64,000 bases of DNA from Ceratotherium simum simum (Eukaryota > Chordata > Mammalia > Perissodactyla > Rhinocerotidae): assembly GCF_000283155.1 (NCBI RefSeq), contig NW_004454207.1, positions 13,130,862 to 13,194,861 of the forward strand, read 5' to 3'. Below the pieces are notes generated by a model. The model saw only the letters and a list, made by a program, of their open reading frames with translations, was not told where the DNA came from and searched no databases. Both the position numbers and the translations under genes were made by a program. Shown here one piece after another: positions 54,499 to 64,000 of the stretch (its first letter is position 1; each line of letters opens with the position of its first letter).

Positions 54499-55380
54499 GT
54501 AAGTCAAACAAAATTGCTGGGTTTTGGTTGAGTGACATTTCCCTGTTTTTCAGCTTTCAGCTGGCTTTCAATTAGGAGTATTGGCAGGGCTCCTCAAGCC
54601 CAAAGTTCATTGAGGTGGACTTACAGTAATGAATAGTTAAAATGGATAAAATTAATTTAAATACATAGACTACATACATAGACTACAGGTTATACTGCCT
54701 TTCTCTGCTTTCAAGTGTGCATCTTTAAATAAATAAGTTGAAACTGCACAACTGTTTGTCAAGTGGTATGAATGCCACATGACTGAGTTGAACATCATTA
54801 ATCTATTGAAGTGTCCCTTCTGAGCAGTGGAAAGGTGAGAGAGGAGCGTCAATAGTGTCACTGTAGTGCTGTTCTTGCTCCTGTGACAAGCAAGGTCATT
54901 GCTGCGGAATGTTAATTAACTGGACCTTAACCTCTTTTTACCTCTGTTCTAGTGTTTTGATCCCATGATGTTGGAAAAGGGAAACTTTTAAGAAATGTTT
55001 CTGACAGTGGTGGTGAAAAGTACCATGGAAGCATTTTGAATTGCTTTCATTCTTCTAATGGAGTGGTACTTATTTGACTATTCTGTATCAGTAAGGCATG
55101 TACAGCTCTGGACAGAAATCCTCTTTTGGGGGAGCTTCTTGGCCTATTTTTCTTCTAATGGGTGTCGTCAATGATGCATTATTTTGTCACTGAATTGTTT
55201 TTGTTTCTTACTGTGAATTGTTTTGGATTTCATTTGTGGCAAATTACATTTCATATATATCAAAGGGGTTTCTTCTGGTGGTTCATAGAGAGGCTTTTGT
55301 TTATTTCAAATATAGACTTTGGAAAATGTGAAGTAATAGTTTTAAACAAAGAAGATTTTTTTTCTTCTTTGCCTTTTCAG
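54499..55380 (+). other. POLA1: POLA1 intron 13
   Basis: 882 bases with no recognised repeat. In human, a deep-intronic change in this intron, 354 bases upstream of exon 14, causes X-linked reticulate pigmentary disorder by mis-splicing. Without indels the homologous site would be near 55027. Confidence 0.8.
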
Positions 55381-55519
55381 GCTGAAATGCCACAGCTTCC
55401 TCAGGATTTGAAAGGAGAAACTTTTTCTCATGTGTTTGGGACCAACACATCCAGCTTGGAATTGTTCTTGATGAATAGAAAGATCAAAGGACCTTGTTGG
55501 CTCGAAGTGAAAAATCCAC
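55381..55519 (+). CDS. POLA1: POLA1 coding exon 14
   Basis: Lies between ttttcag and gtaagg; residues 459-504 plus one base: [24 protein letters not shown] through [10 protein letters not shown]. Almost unchanged from human. Confidence 0.97.
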
Positions 55520-56079
55520 GTAAGGAAAAATTTACTTTCAGAATGCTAAGTAAATTGCTGATAGATGTGGTTTTTAGAAGTTAAGGAATTGGTCTGTTTA
55601 TTTCAGTGTGTCCACTTCCTTTCTTATTGTTTGTTTCTTCGAGGTTTTCCTTGAATGAGTATAGGGAATATGTTTGGAATCACTTGATCGCTGTAAAGCC
55701 TGGCAGTTTAGTGGAAGGGAGGCCCTAGTTAGCCCTGCAGCTGTTTGGGCGCATCCCTCATTGTGCTGTTGTCGGTGTGGACTTCCCGCCTGACTCATGT
55801 GGCCAGCTGTTCTACATGGTGACCTGCTGATCTCTGAAGGAGGGGGAACATCACTGCCCAGTGTGGATAGTGCTTGTTTAATCTCTTCCCTGATGTTTTT
55901 TCAGTATTTGCATCTGTGATACTCTGTTTTGTCTTCATGAATCTCTTAAAAATGTTTTGATTCCTCTAAGGCAGTGTTTTGTTTTTTTTAAACCTATTTT
56001 GGGTCCTGGATGTTTTGGAAAATCAGATGAAAGCTGTGGACCTTTTTCCTAGGAAAATGAACATATGTATACACACACA

Positions 56080-56310
56080 TGAGGATTTTTTTATTTCATT
56101 TTTATTAATTTGATAAATTTGACATGTTACAATTTGTAAATTTAAGGTGTACAGCGTGTTACTTCGATACATTTATATCTTGTGTCATGATTGCCATTGA
56201 ACCAATATTTATCACATTACATCATTATAGTACAATATTATTGACTGTGTTCATTATACTGTGCATTAGATCTCTATGGCTTAAGGGTACAAACTTCTAA
56301 CGAGGAGTAA
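56080..56310 (-). repeat. Old L1 3' fragment (antisense)
   Basis: Antisense L1 3'-UTR blocks such as ttaaggtgtacagcgtgtta, cgatacatttatatcttgtg and gcattagatctctatggctt. Confidence 0.7.
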
Positions 56311-56329
56311 ATAAGCCATAGAGATCTAA
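56266..56329. repeat. Perfect 18-bp inverted repeat
   Basis: ttagatctctatggctta (56266-56283) and its exact reverse complement taagccatagagatctaa (56312-56329) are separated by 28 bases, so a hairpin or cruciform with a perfect 18-bp stem is possible. The left arm is part of the L1 fragment and the right arm looks like an inverted local copy of it. Confidence 0.93.
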
Positions 56330-56509
56330 CACATGAGGATTTGCATACAGTCCAATAATGTGGCTTAATTTTTAGTTAGATGTTATAATAAGACATTCTT
56401 ATTAGAAGATGGGGTTGAAGACCATCTCAGTTAATCACAGATGTCTTAATTATAGTAGTTTTTCTTTTTAAGTAAATAGCTAGTGATCTTTGTATCTGTT
56501 CTCTTTCAG

Positions 56510-56664
56510 AACTCTTAAATCAGCCCATCAGTTGGTGTAAAGTTGAGGCAATGGTCTTGAAACCAGACCTGGTGAACGTAATTAAGGAGGTCAGTTCTCC
56601 TCCACTCGTGGTCATGTCTTTCAGCATGAAGACAATGCAGAATACAAAGACACATCAAAATGAG
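56510..56664 (+). CDS. POLA1: POLA1 coding exon 15
   Basis: Lies between ctttcag and gtaaag; residues 505-556: [15 protein letters not shown] through [16 protein letters not shown]. It includes the beginning of the exonuclease-like fold, which is catalytically inactive in polymerase alpha. Confidence 0.97.
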
Positions 56665-57419
56665 GTAAAGAAATAGGACAGATTTTGTACCTGTGCCTTA
56701 GATGTAATGCTTGCCTGAACTTGTAGAGCTTTTCTGCAGGGGAAAGTTATTCATTTTGGAGGGGAAAGAATACTAATTCACTACCAAACTCCATTTTGGA
56801 GAATGAATTGAATTTGTCTGCTGTTGTGGTTTTTCTTTGAAGACTTACATTGCTGGATTTATTTTTATTCCTTGTTTTTAAATTTTTTTATTTTGGAGAA
56901 CTTTAAATGGACATAGAATAATATAATGAACTCCCATATACCAATCACTCATATTCAGCAGCTAACAAGATTTTGTCACACTTTTGTTTATCCCCCTCTT
57001 TTTTTTTTCTCCTGAAGTATTTTAAAGCTAATCTCAGACATTATGTCATCTTACCCCTGTATACTTTGGTATGCATCTCTCAAAACATGCACACTTTCTT
57101 GCAGAATGCCATTATCACAACTAATAACATTAAAAATGATTCCTTGATATCATCTAAAATACCCAGTCTATAATCACATGACTGTGTTTCTCAAAAATGT
57201 CTTAACAATTGGTTTATTTGAATCATCATTCATACAGGATTCACAGAAGGCGTTTAATTTATATGTCTCTTGACTCTTAAATGGGAGCAGCTCCCTCCCA
57301 CCTCCTCCAGTTTTATCAGTGACATTGACTTATTGAAGAATCACTTGGTTGTCTCATAGAATGTCTCATTTTCTGTATTTGTTTGCTTCGTTGTGTCATT
57401 GGACCTCTGTCTCTATACC

Positions 57420-57604
57420 AAGGGTTGGCAAACTATGGCCTGTGGGCAAATCCAGCCCACTACCTGTTTTTGTAAATAAAGTTTCATTGGAAAACAGCAT
57501 GTCTATTCATTTCCATATTATCTGCAGCTGCTTTTGTGCTACAGCAGCAGAGTCAGTCATGGCAGAGACCATGTGACCTGAAAGCCTAAAATATTTACTA
57601 TCTG
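57420..57604 (+). repeat. MER1/Charlie-type hAT fossil, truncated
   Basis: Contains agggttggcaaactatggcc, ctgtttttgtaaataaagtt, gcagcagagtcagtcatggc and cctaaaatatttactatctg in consensus order. The right terminal repeat is missing. Confidence 0.75.
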
Positions 57605-57811
57605 GTGTGTCAACTCCTCTAGTTAGTGCTAAAGAATTGATTAGATTCAGGTTTGACTTGCTTGGCCAAAATACTTTATAGGTGGTGCAATGTACTTCGT
57701 ATTGTTTCAGATCAGCAGGCACATAAAGTCTGTTTACAGCACTGTTAGTGGTGCTGTGATTGATTAGTGGGTTCATCCAATGAGGGTTTTTTTAACCTTG
57801 ACGCTACTGCT

Positions 57812-58012
57812 ATTTTAGGCTGAATAATTCATTGTTATGGGGCCTCTCCTCTGTACTGTGGGATGTTTAGCAGTACCCCTGGCCCTACCCGCTAGATGCC
57901 AGTAGCACCCCTCCTCCCTAGTTGTGACAACTAAAAATGCCTCCAGACATTGCCAAATGTCTCCTGGGGTTGGGGGGCAAAATTGTTCCCAGTTGAAAAC
58001 CACTGATCTAAT
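57812..58012 (-). repeat. MER5A hAT-Charlie MITE (antisense)
   Basis: On the - strand it runs cagtggttttcaactgggaa, agacatttggcaatgtctgg, gatgcc / gcta / catcccacagtaca and ends at the ttcagcct region. Full-length class. Confidence 0.87.
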
Positions 58013-58667
58013 GGTTTCGTTTGTTCGTGATTTTTGCCTAAGTTAGCTATTTCATTAGGAGTTGTAAAATGGTGGTTTTCTAATTCTGTCACCCTTTCCA
58101 TGTTTATTAGTTAAACATGTTAAATATTAGAATGTTTATTAGTTAAATTTTTCTATAAAATTAACTTTTGCTCACTAACCAGAACTGTTAGGTTATGCTG
58201 CAGTAGTTTATACAGAAAAGACAGGATAAATGTGTACTTCTTTTTCCTTAATTGCCAATTTTCTGAGTAGGAAGTTGGGAACCTGCATTACATGCAGCAT
58301 TGACCAATGATTTATTTTTTTGTTTCTCTTTTATAGAATATCATTATGAACTCATAGATTTTATATACAGTATATTTCAATCTATTGCATTCATTATTGT
58401 TTTGATGCTTAAATTTGTCTCTCTTTGGTCAGTGGGAGCTTCTTTATGTTTGATTCTAAGTCCTTTCGACATTGATGGGGATCTTTTTTAATAGCATTCT
58501 GGCAGTATTTTTACTATGATTTTTTTTTTTTAGTATGTGATTTGATCTTTTAATAATAGTTAATATAGTAGATGGCCATAGTTAATACTAGTTAAGTGTT
58601 TGGGAAAGGCTTAATTAGTTAAAAATTTTTTTTAAAGTATCCATCCCCTTGCACCGAGTGAGGTTTC

Positions 58668-58970
58668 TTTTTTTTTTTTTTTTTTTTAGGAAGATCAGCC
58701 CTGAGCTAACATCCATGCCAATCCTCCTCTTTTTGCTGAGGAAGACCAGCTCTGAGCTAACATCTATTGCCAATCCTCCTCCTTTTTTTTTCCCCCAAAG
58801 CCCCAGTAGATAGTTGTGTGTCATAGCTGCACATCCTTCTAGTTGCTGTATGTGGGACGCGGCCTCAGCATGGCCGGAGAAGTGGTGCGTCAGTGTGCGC
58901 CCGGGATCCGAACCCGGGCCGCCAGAAGCAGAGTGCGCGCACTTAACCGCTAAGCCACGGGGCCGGCCCT
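58668..58970 (-). mobile_element. Compound ERE SINE in POLA1 intron 15 (antisense)
   Basis: On the - strand it starts agggccggccccgtggctta with intact A- and B-box-like sequences, contains the gatgtgcagctatgac and ctactggggctttggggg modules, then two gaggaagat modules and a tail of about 20 A. It is flanked by cgagtgaggtttct (58654-58667 and 58971-58984). Confidence 0.94.
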
Positions 58971-58984
58971 CGAGTGAGGTTTCT

Positions 58985-59960
58985 AAATACCATTTCCCAA
59001 TAAAGGAAATAGGGCTCTCTGGAGAAATGGCTGGTTCAGGGCAAGAAATGTCCAACCAAGATAAGCCTGGAACATCTTGTTATACTGGAAAGCAAGGGCG
59101 ATATTAAAGTCTGCTGAAGATATGTCAGAAGGACTCAGGAGCCAACTTGAAGAGTTTCCTTCTGGCCAAAGATGGGACAATTTGAGCATGGATAAGAATA
59201 ACTGCTCCAGATGGAGACACATGACTTCATAATGATACTGTAAGCACTAACAACACTGCTTTGGTCACCTGTGAAGGAAGCTAGGGAACTAATGCATTAT
59301 TCTGAAAACTAGTAAATAAAGGAATTGAATCAAGCATTTATCTTGATTTTTTTGAACACTTATTGTACCTCAGGTAACCAAATAATTGATGAGGGGAAGT
59401 TTCCCTTCATAGGTTTCCAGCTAATAAATGATGAAGGAAAAATTGAATATTACCACTTGGCAATTCCTCATGAAATAATGGATCTAGACAGTGATCACCA
59501 GTGGCTGCTAATATCAATACAATACAGATAACCAGACATGATGTGTCTGTGCCTTCTGATAGAAGTAGTCAGTAACACCTCTAAAGTATTCTTGCCCAAA
59601 AGTTGAACTTGATTTTGATCAAGCCTTTAGATCTAAATGTGAATTTACAGGCAGTACAGAAACAGAGGAATGCGTTAAATGACATGATTGGAATGCAAGC
59701 TGTGGATTCCATACTATGGGACGCTCTACAGGACAAATGACGCACTTTCTTCAAGAAATAAACTGCAGGGAAATAATAGGTGGGGAGGGGTTGTACCTAT
59801 AGTTTTACATATCAACCAGTTGCAAAGTATGGACCTTATGTGGTAAATAAAATTGAGATTGTTGGGAAAACATGAAAATTTGAATCCTGCCAGGATATGT
59901 AATGATTTCAAGGAATTACTATTAATTGTATTAGCTAAGATGATTGTATTACATTTTAAA
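58985..59960 (+). repeat. Old L1-like 3' UTR
   Basis: Blocks such as gccaaagatgggacaatttg, gagcatggataagaataact and gggacgctctacaggacaaa are typical of old mammalian L1 3' UTRs. The exact family is uncertain and the ends are approximate. Confidence 0.5.
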
Positions 59961-59983
59961 AACTTATTATCTTTTAAAGTAGT

Positions 59984-60197
59984 GGTTCTCAACAGGGTGC
60001 GATTTTTGCCCTGGAGGGGACATTCGGCCATGGAGACAGTTTTGGTTGTCACAACTTGGGGATGGGGAGTGGGGAGGGTGGTGCTGTTGGCAGCCAGGGA
60101 TGCTGCTCAACATCCCACAATGCACAAGATAGCCCCCACAGCAAAGAATTATTCGGCCTAAAGTGTCCATAGTGCCGAGGTTGAGAAGCCCTGTTTT
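59984..60197 (+). repeat. MER5A hAT-Charlie MITE
   Basis: Starts agtggttctcaacagggtgc and ends gtgccgaggttgagaagccc, with gatgctgctcaacatcccac in the middle. A G-rich insertion (ggggatggggagtggggagg) enlarges the centre. Confidence 0.88.
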
Positions 60198-60500
60198 AGA
60201 GATACATGCTGAAATATTTCTAGATAAGGTGATAGGTCTGGGTTTTGCTTCAAAATAATCTGGGGGGAGGCAGGAAGTGGACAGGCTATTGATATTGATG
60301 ATAATTGAAGCTGAAGGATGGATATATGAGAATTGATTTTATTCTATTTTTCCTTTGTTTAAATACTTTAATAATAAAAAGTTAAAATATTCATATGGAC
60401 TAAAATCTGTATCTTTTAATATTCTTGGTGGTTTTGGTGAGAATGCAGAATACATAGTAGGTGTCTGATAAGTGATTTTTTTCCCCTCCTTTCTTTGCAG

Positions 60501-60585
60501 ATTATTGCTATGGCAGCTTTGGTCCATCACAGCTTTGCGTTAGATAAGGCACCCCCACAGCCTCCCTTTCAGTCACACTTCTGTG
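60501..60585 (+). CDS. POLA1: POLA1 coding exon 16 (last in window)
   Basis: Lies between tttgcag and gtatgt; residues 557-584 plus one base: [28 protein letters not shown]. The next exon is beyond the right edge. Confidence 0.97.
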
Positions 60586-61726
60586 GTATGTATTTTTTTA
60601 GCTGTTTTACTAATGGCTCGATTTTAATTTTTCTTATTTTTTTCTCGAGTTGTTGGATCAGTAACTTTTAAAAAATATTTTCAAGAGTAAGTGCATATTG
60701 TTAAAGAAGGTTTTTTTTTTGGTCAGCTGTGGACACTAAGTTTTATTGGATTGGTTGCTCTGATTCAGCTGGTTTATTTTGTTCTAGGAGCAGAAGTGGA
60801 GAGGCAGTTGGATATCATTTTTCTGTTCCAATGGTTACTCTATGAGGGTGGAGTAGTTTTTTTCTGCATCAAAATTATGCTATGACTATTTTCTTTTCGT
60901 GATGTCATTCTAAAAGCCCATCATAGAAGCCTGTCCAAAGTTTTCTGTGTGATAAGACAAGATGCCAAGGCATAAATGAATGTTGACCTATTTGGGAGGA
61001 GTTACAGTAATATCAAAGTGGAGTTGGGTTGCGCTATGCATAAAACTCAATAGGTGAAACTGTCCCACAGAATTCTGCATACCATGAGTCAATCTCCAAG
61101 GAGGATTTTGATATATTCCATGTTGAGAGCTTGGCCAGTTAAATAACCATTTTTTTTGTTAAAAAAGGGCATAATACTAGTGATCTATTATGCTTCCTGG
61201 GATCTTTTCCAGCCCAAAACCAGAGATTAACTGGGACAGCATCTCCTGTCTGCTTTCTTGGGTATTAGGAAAGTGGAACTAGGGAAACAAGCAGAGAAGG
61301 GAATATGGTGTATTGTTATTGTGAAGTTTTACCTTTTAAGTGGGTGGAATACATGGAACAAGATGATGATGAGAATAACCTGGAAAATATGTGGAAGAGA
61401 GCATCCACTAGCTCATTCAACATGCATTTGTTTATCTCCTCTGTGTGTGTCACTGTGTGAACAGCTGTTGTGAATGGCAAGGAACTGGTAGTATAGTGGG
61501 AGAAGCTTTGGTCATCTTGCCTTTTCTAACTTTGAGAAGGTTGGACTGAGTTCCTGCATTGTATGCTGGTTGAGGCTTTGGTGGGGGATTTCCTTTGGGA
61601 AAGACTGTTAAGCATCTTCCATTCTGACTTAGATGGATAGCAAATGTTTCATCAAAGCAGTTTTAACAATTGTAGGGACTTAGGGTTCTGTGCTTGGCTG
61701 TTTTTTTTTTTTTTAATTTAATCTTT

Positions 61727-62405
61727 TGAACTTTTCTTTCATTGAGGTATAATTGACATGTGACATTAATTTCAGGCATGCAACATAATTCAATATTTGT
61801 ATATATTGCAAAATGATCACCACATTAAGTCTAGTTAACATCTGTCAACAGTTGCAAAATTTTACTTCTTGTGATGAAAACTTTTAAGGTTTACTCTCTT
61901 AACAACTTTCAAATATGCAATACAGAATTATTAACTGTAGTCACTATACTATACATTATATCCCCATGACTTATTTATTTTATAAATGGAAGTTTGTGCC
62001 TTTTGACCCCCTTCACCCATTTTGCTTATCCCCTCCCACTCCCTGCCTCTGGCAACCACAATCTCTTCTCTGTATCTGTGAGCTCATTTTTTTTTGTTTT
62101 TGTTTTTTTAGATTCCATATGTCATATGATATTTGTCTTTCTCTGTCTGACTTATTTCACTTAGCATAAAGCCCTCATGGTCTACAAATGGCAAGATTTC
62201 CTTTTTTATGGCTGAGTAATATTCCACTGTATAAAAATATACCACATTTTCTCTATCCATTCATCCATCGATGGACACGTAGGTTGCTTCCATGTCTTGG
62301 CTATTGTAAATAATGCAGTGAACATGGAGGTGCAGATATCTTTTTGAGTTAGTGTTTTCCTTTTCTTCAGATAAATACCCAAAAGTAGAATTGCTGGATG
62401 ATATG
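61727..62405 (-). mobile_element. Old L1 3' end (antisense)
   Basis: Antisense L1MA/L1MB-type 3' end: cattgaggtataattgacat, gcaaaatgatcaccacatta, ccatgacttatttattttat, cccctcccactccctgcctc, atggctgagtaatattccac, gtagaattgctggatgatat. The 5' part is replaced at about 62405 by a younger L1. Confidence 0.85.
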
Positions 62406-62745
62406 GTTGTTGTATTTTTAATTTTTTTTGTTGTTGTTCAAGTATTTTTTTTATTGATGTCTTAATAGTTTATAACATTGTGAAATTTTGGTTGTACATT
62501 TTTGTCTGTCTATCACATGTCTCCCTTCACCACTTGTGCCCACCCCCCCACCCCCTTTGCCCCTGGTAACCATGTACAGTTCTTTCTGACCATGTGTTGG
62601 TTTATATTCCACATATGAGTGAAATCATGGGGTGTTTGTCTTTCTCTTTCTGGCTTATTTCACTTAACATAATACCCTCCAGGTCCATCCATGTTGTTGC
62701 AAATGGGATAGTTTTGTCTTTTTTTATGGCTGAGTAGTATTCCAT

Positions 62746-62786
<41 letters not shown>

Positions 62787-62787
62787 C
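62746..62787. repeat. (TG)n(TA)n(CA)n palindromic microsatellite
   Basis: TG repeats followed by about eleven TA repeats and then CA repeats. Because TG and CA arms are complementary around a self-complementary TA core, the whole tract is a near-perfect palindrome. It lies inside L1 ORF2. Confidence 0.92.
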
Positions 62788-62807
62788 ACATTTTCTTGAT
62801 CCAGTCG

Positions 62808-63623
62808 TCAGTCGAGGGACACTTGGGTTGCTTCCATTTCTTGGCTATAGTTAATAATGCTGCAATGAACATAGGGGGTGCATAAGCCTCTTTGGATTGT
62901 TGATTTCAGGTTCGTTGGATATATTCCCAGTAGTGGGATAACTGGATCATAGGGTATTTCTATTTTTAATTTTTTGAGAAATCTCCATACCGTTTTCCAT
63001 AGAGGCTGCACCAGTTTGCATTCCCACCAGCTGTGTACGAGGGTTCCTGTTTCTCCACATCCTCTCCAACATTTGTTGTTTTTCGTCTTCATGATTATAG
63101 CCATTCTAATGGGCATGAGGTGGTATCTTAGTGTTGTTTCGATTTGCATTTCCCTGATGATTAGTGATGTTGAACACCTTTTCATATGCCTATTGGCCAT
63201 CTGTATATCTTCTTTGGAGAAGCGTCTGTTCATTTCCTCTGCCCATTTTTTGATCGGGTTGTTTGTTTTTTTGTTGTTCAGTTGTGTGAGTTCTTTATAT
63301 ATTATGGAGATTAACCCCTTGTCAGATATATGTTTTGCAAATATTTTCTCCCAGCTGGTGGGTTGTCTATTCATTTTGATCCTGCTTTCGTTTGTCTTGT
63401 AGAAGCTCTTTAATCTGATGGCGTCCCATTTGTTTATTTTTTCTTTAGTTTCCCTAGTCTGACTAGGCATGGCATCTGAAAAGATTCCTTTATGACCAAT
63501 ATCAAATAGTGTGTTGCCTATATTTTCTTTTATGAGTTTTATAGTTTCAGGTCTCACCTTCAGGTCTTTGACCCATTTTGAGTTAATTTTTGTGAATGGA
63601 GATAGCAGATGGTTCACTTTCAT
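62808..63623 (-). pseudogene. L1 ORF2 C-terminal region, open for 271 codons, frame broken at its end
   Basis: The frame encodes the C-terminal part of LINE-1 ORF2p (endonuclease/reverse transcriptase protein), downstream of the reverse-transcriptase domain. Recognisable blocks are [28 protein letters not shown], a Cys-rich segment [22 protein letters not shown] and I-P-L-L-G-I-Y-P. The last stretch of ORF2 ([17 protein letters not shown]) is in another frame at 62660-62872 and is disrupted by a TG/TA/CA microsatellite, so this copy is not intact. Confidence 0.88.
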
Positions 63624-63664
63624 TCTTTTGCATGTGGCTGTCCAATTTTCCCAACACCATTTAT

Positions 63665-63911
63665 TTATTTATTTATTTATTTTTTTGTGGGGAAGATCAG
63701 CCCTGAGCTAACATCCATGCCAATTCTCCTCTTTTTGCTGAGGAAGACTGGCCCTGGGCTAACATGTGTGCCCATCTTCCTCCACTTTATATGGGACACC
63801 GCCACAGCATGGCTTGACAAGCGGTGCATCTGTGCGCCTCCGGGATCTGAACCCAGGCCGCCAACAGCAGAGCACACGCACTTAACCGCTATGCCATGGG
63901 GCCGGCCCCCT
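63665..63911 (-). mobile_element. ERE-type SINE inserted in L1 (antisense)
   Basis: On the - strand it starts gggggccggccccatggcat with tRNA-like boxes and has two gaggaag modules and a TAAA tail. The target duplication is aacaccatttatt, at about 63653-63665 and again at 63912-63924. Confidence 0.92.
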
Positions 63912-64000
63912 AACACCATTTATTGAAGAGACTTTGTTTTCTCCATTGTATGTTCTTAGCTCCTTTGTCGAAAATTAGCTGTCCGTATATGTGTGGTTTT

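Larger units (their letters stand above)
55520..56509 (+). other. POLA1: POLA1 intron 14
   Basis: Contains an antisense L1 fragment (about 56080-56310) with a perfect 18-bp inverted repeat at its end. The remainder is ordinary. Confidence 0.8.
56665..60500 (+). other. POLA1: POLA1 intron 15
   Basis: A repeat-dense intron: antisense old L1-like sequence (about 56870-57270), a MER1-like hAT end (57420-57604), antisense MER5A, antisense compound ERE, an old L1-like 3' UTR (about 58985-59960) and sense MER5A. No exon is recognised in it. Confidence 0.75.
60586..64000 (+). other. POLA1: POLA1 intron 16, start (runs off window)
   Basis: Positions 60586-61720 show nothing recognisable. From 61727 to the end the intron is filled by antisense LINE sequence with one ERE. 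No further POLA1 exon was found. Confidence 0.75.
62421..64000 (-). mobile_element. Younger L1 LINE (antisense), cut by window end
   Basis: On the - strand the element runs from beyond the window to a 3' end with a GTT/A-rich tail near 62421-62440. ORF2 coding sequence is well preserved (see the ORF2 entry). An ERE is inserted at about 63665-63911 with duplication aacaccatttatt. When the ERE is removed, the L1 sequence reads continuously into 63925-64000. It was inserted next to or into the older L1 at 61727-62405. Confidence 0.9.

Noticed and set aside
62808..63623. Intact, active LINE-1
   Set aside because: The final ORF2 segment is out of frame, a microsatellite and an ERE interrupt the element, and its 5' part is outside the window.

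Overview
This is mammalian nuclear DNA, most likely from a perissodactyl (horse, ass, zebra, rhinoceros or tapir). The lineage call rests on 14 copies of an ERE-type tRNA-derived SINE, which carries pol III A and B boxes and ends in a CA-, TAAA- or A-rich tail. The chromosomal call rests on the only confidently recognised gene: the 5' part of POLA1 (DNA polymerase alpha catalytic subunit p180) on the + strand, which is X-linked in placental mammals.

Layout. Positions 1-31.9 kb are intergenic and repeat-dense: ERE SINEs, MER5A and MER20 hAT fossils, MIR, L2, L1 and HAL1-like LINE pieces, at least two solo LTRs with readable target-site duplications, and one probable 3'-UTR retrocopy. A single 24-codon open exon candidate on the - strand (11331-11402) has a good Kozak start and a splice donor. 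It lies where an upstream first exon of the divergent neighbour PCYT1B would be expected from human synteny, but this is not proven. A 100-N assembly gap lies at 15013-15112. A CpG-island promoter with NF-Y, Sp1 and E2F-type sites occupies about 31.92-32.75 kb, and POLA1 starts at 32367.

POLA1 runs from 32367 past the right edge. Sixteen coding exons could be placed to the base, all with GT-AG introns. Together they give 1753 coding bases (584 codons plus 1 base), roughly 40% of the protein: the acidic and basic unstructured N-terminal region with its nuclear-localisation-like cluster, an AND-1/Ctf4-type CIP-box-like motif and conserved Cdk sites, followed by the start of the folded N-terminal/exonuclease-like domain. 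The polymerase active site lies beyond the window. No frameshift or premature stop is present, so the gene appears functional.

The introns hold further SINE, LINE and hAT copies, two minisatellites (68-bp and 41-bp units) and a perfect 18-bp inverted repeat. The right end is a comparatively young antisense L1 with a partly open ORF2, itself interrupted by an ERE. I found no sign of an undescribed multi-gene system. The notable items are a tandem NAGNAG acceptor in POLA1, the candidate PCYT1B exon, the nested transposon stacks, the retrocopy and the intronic tandem or inverted repeats.
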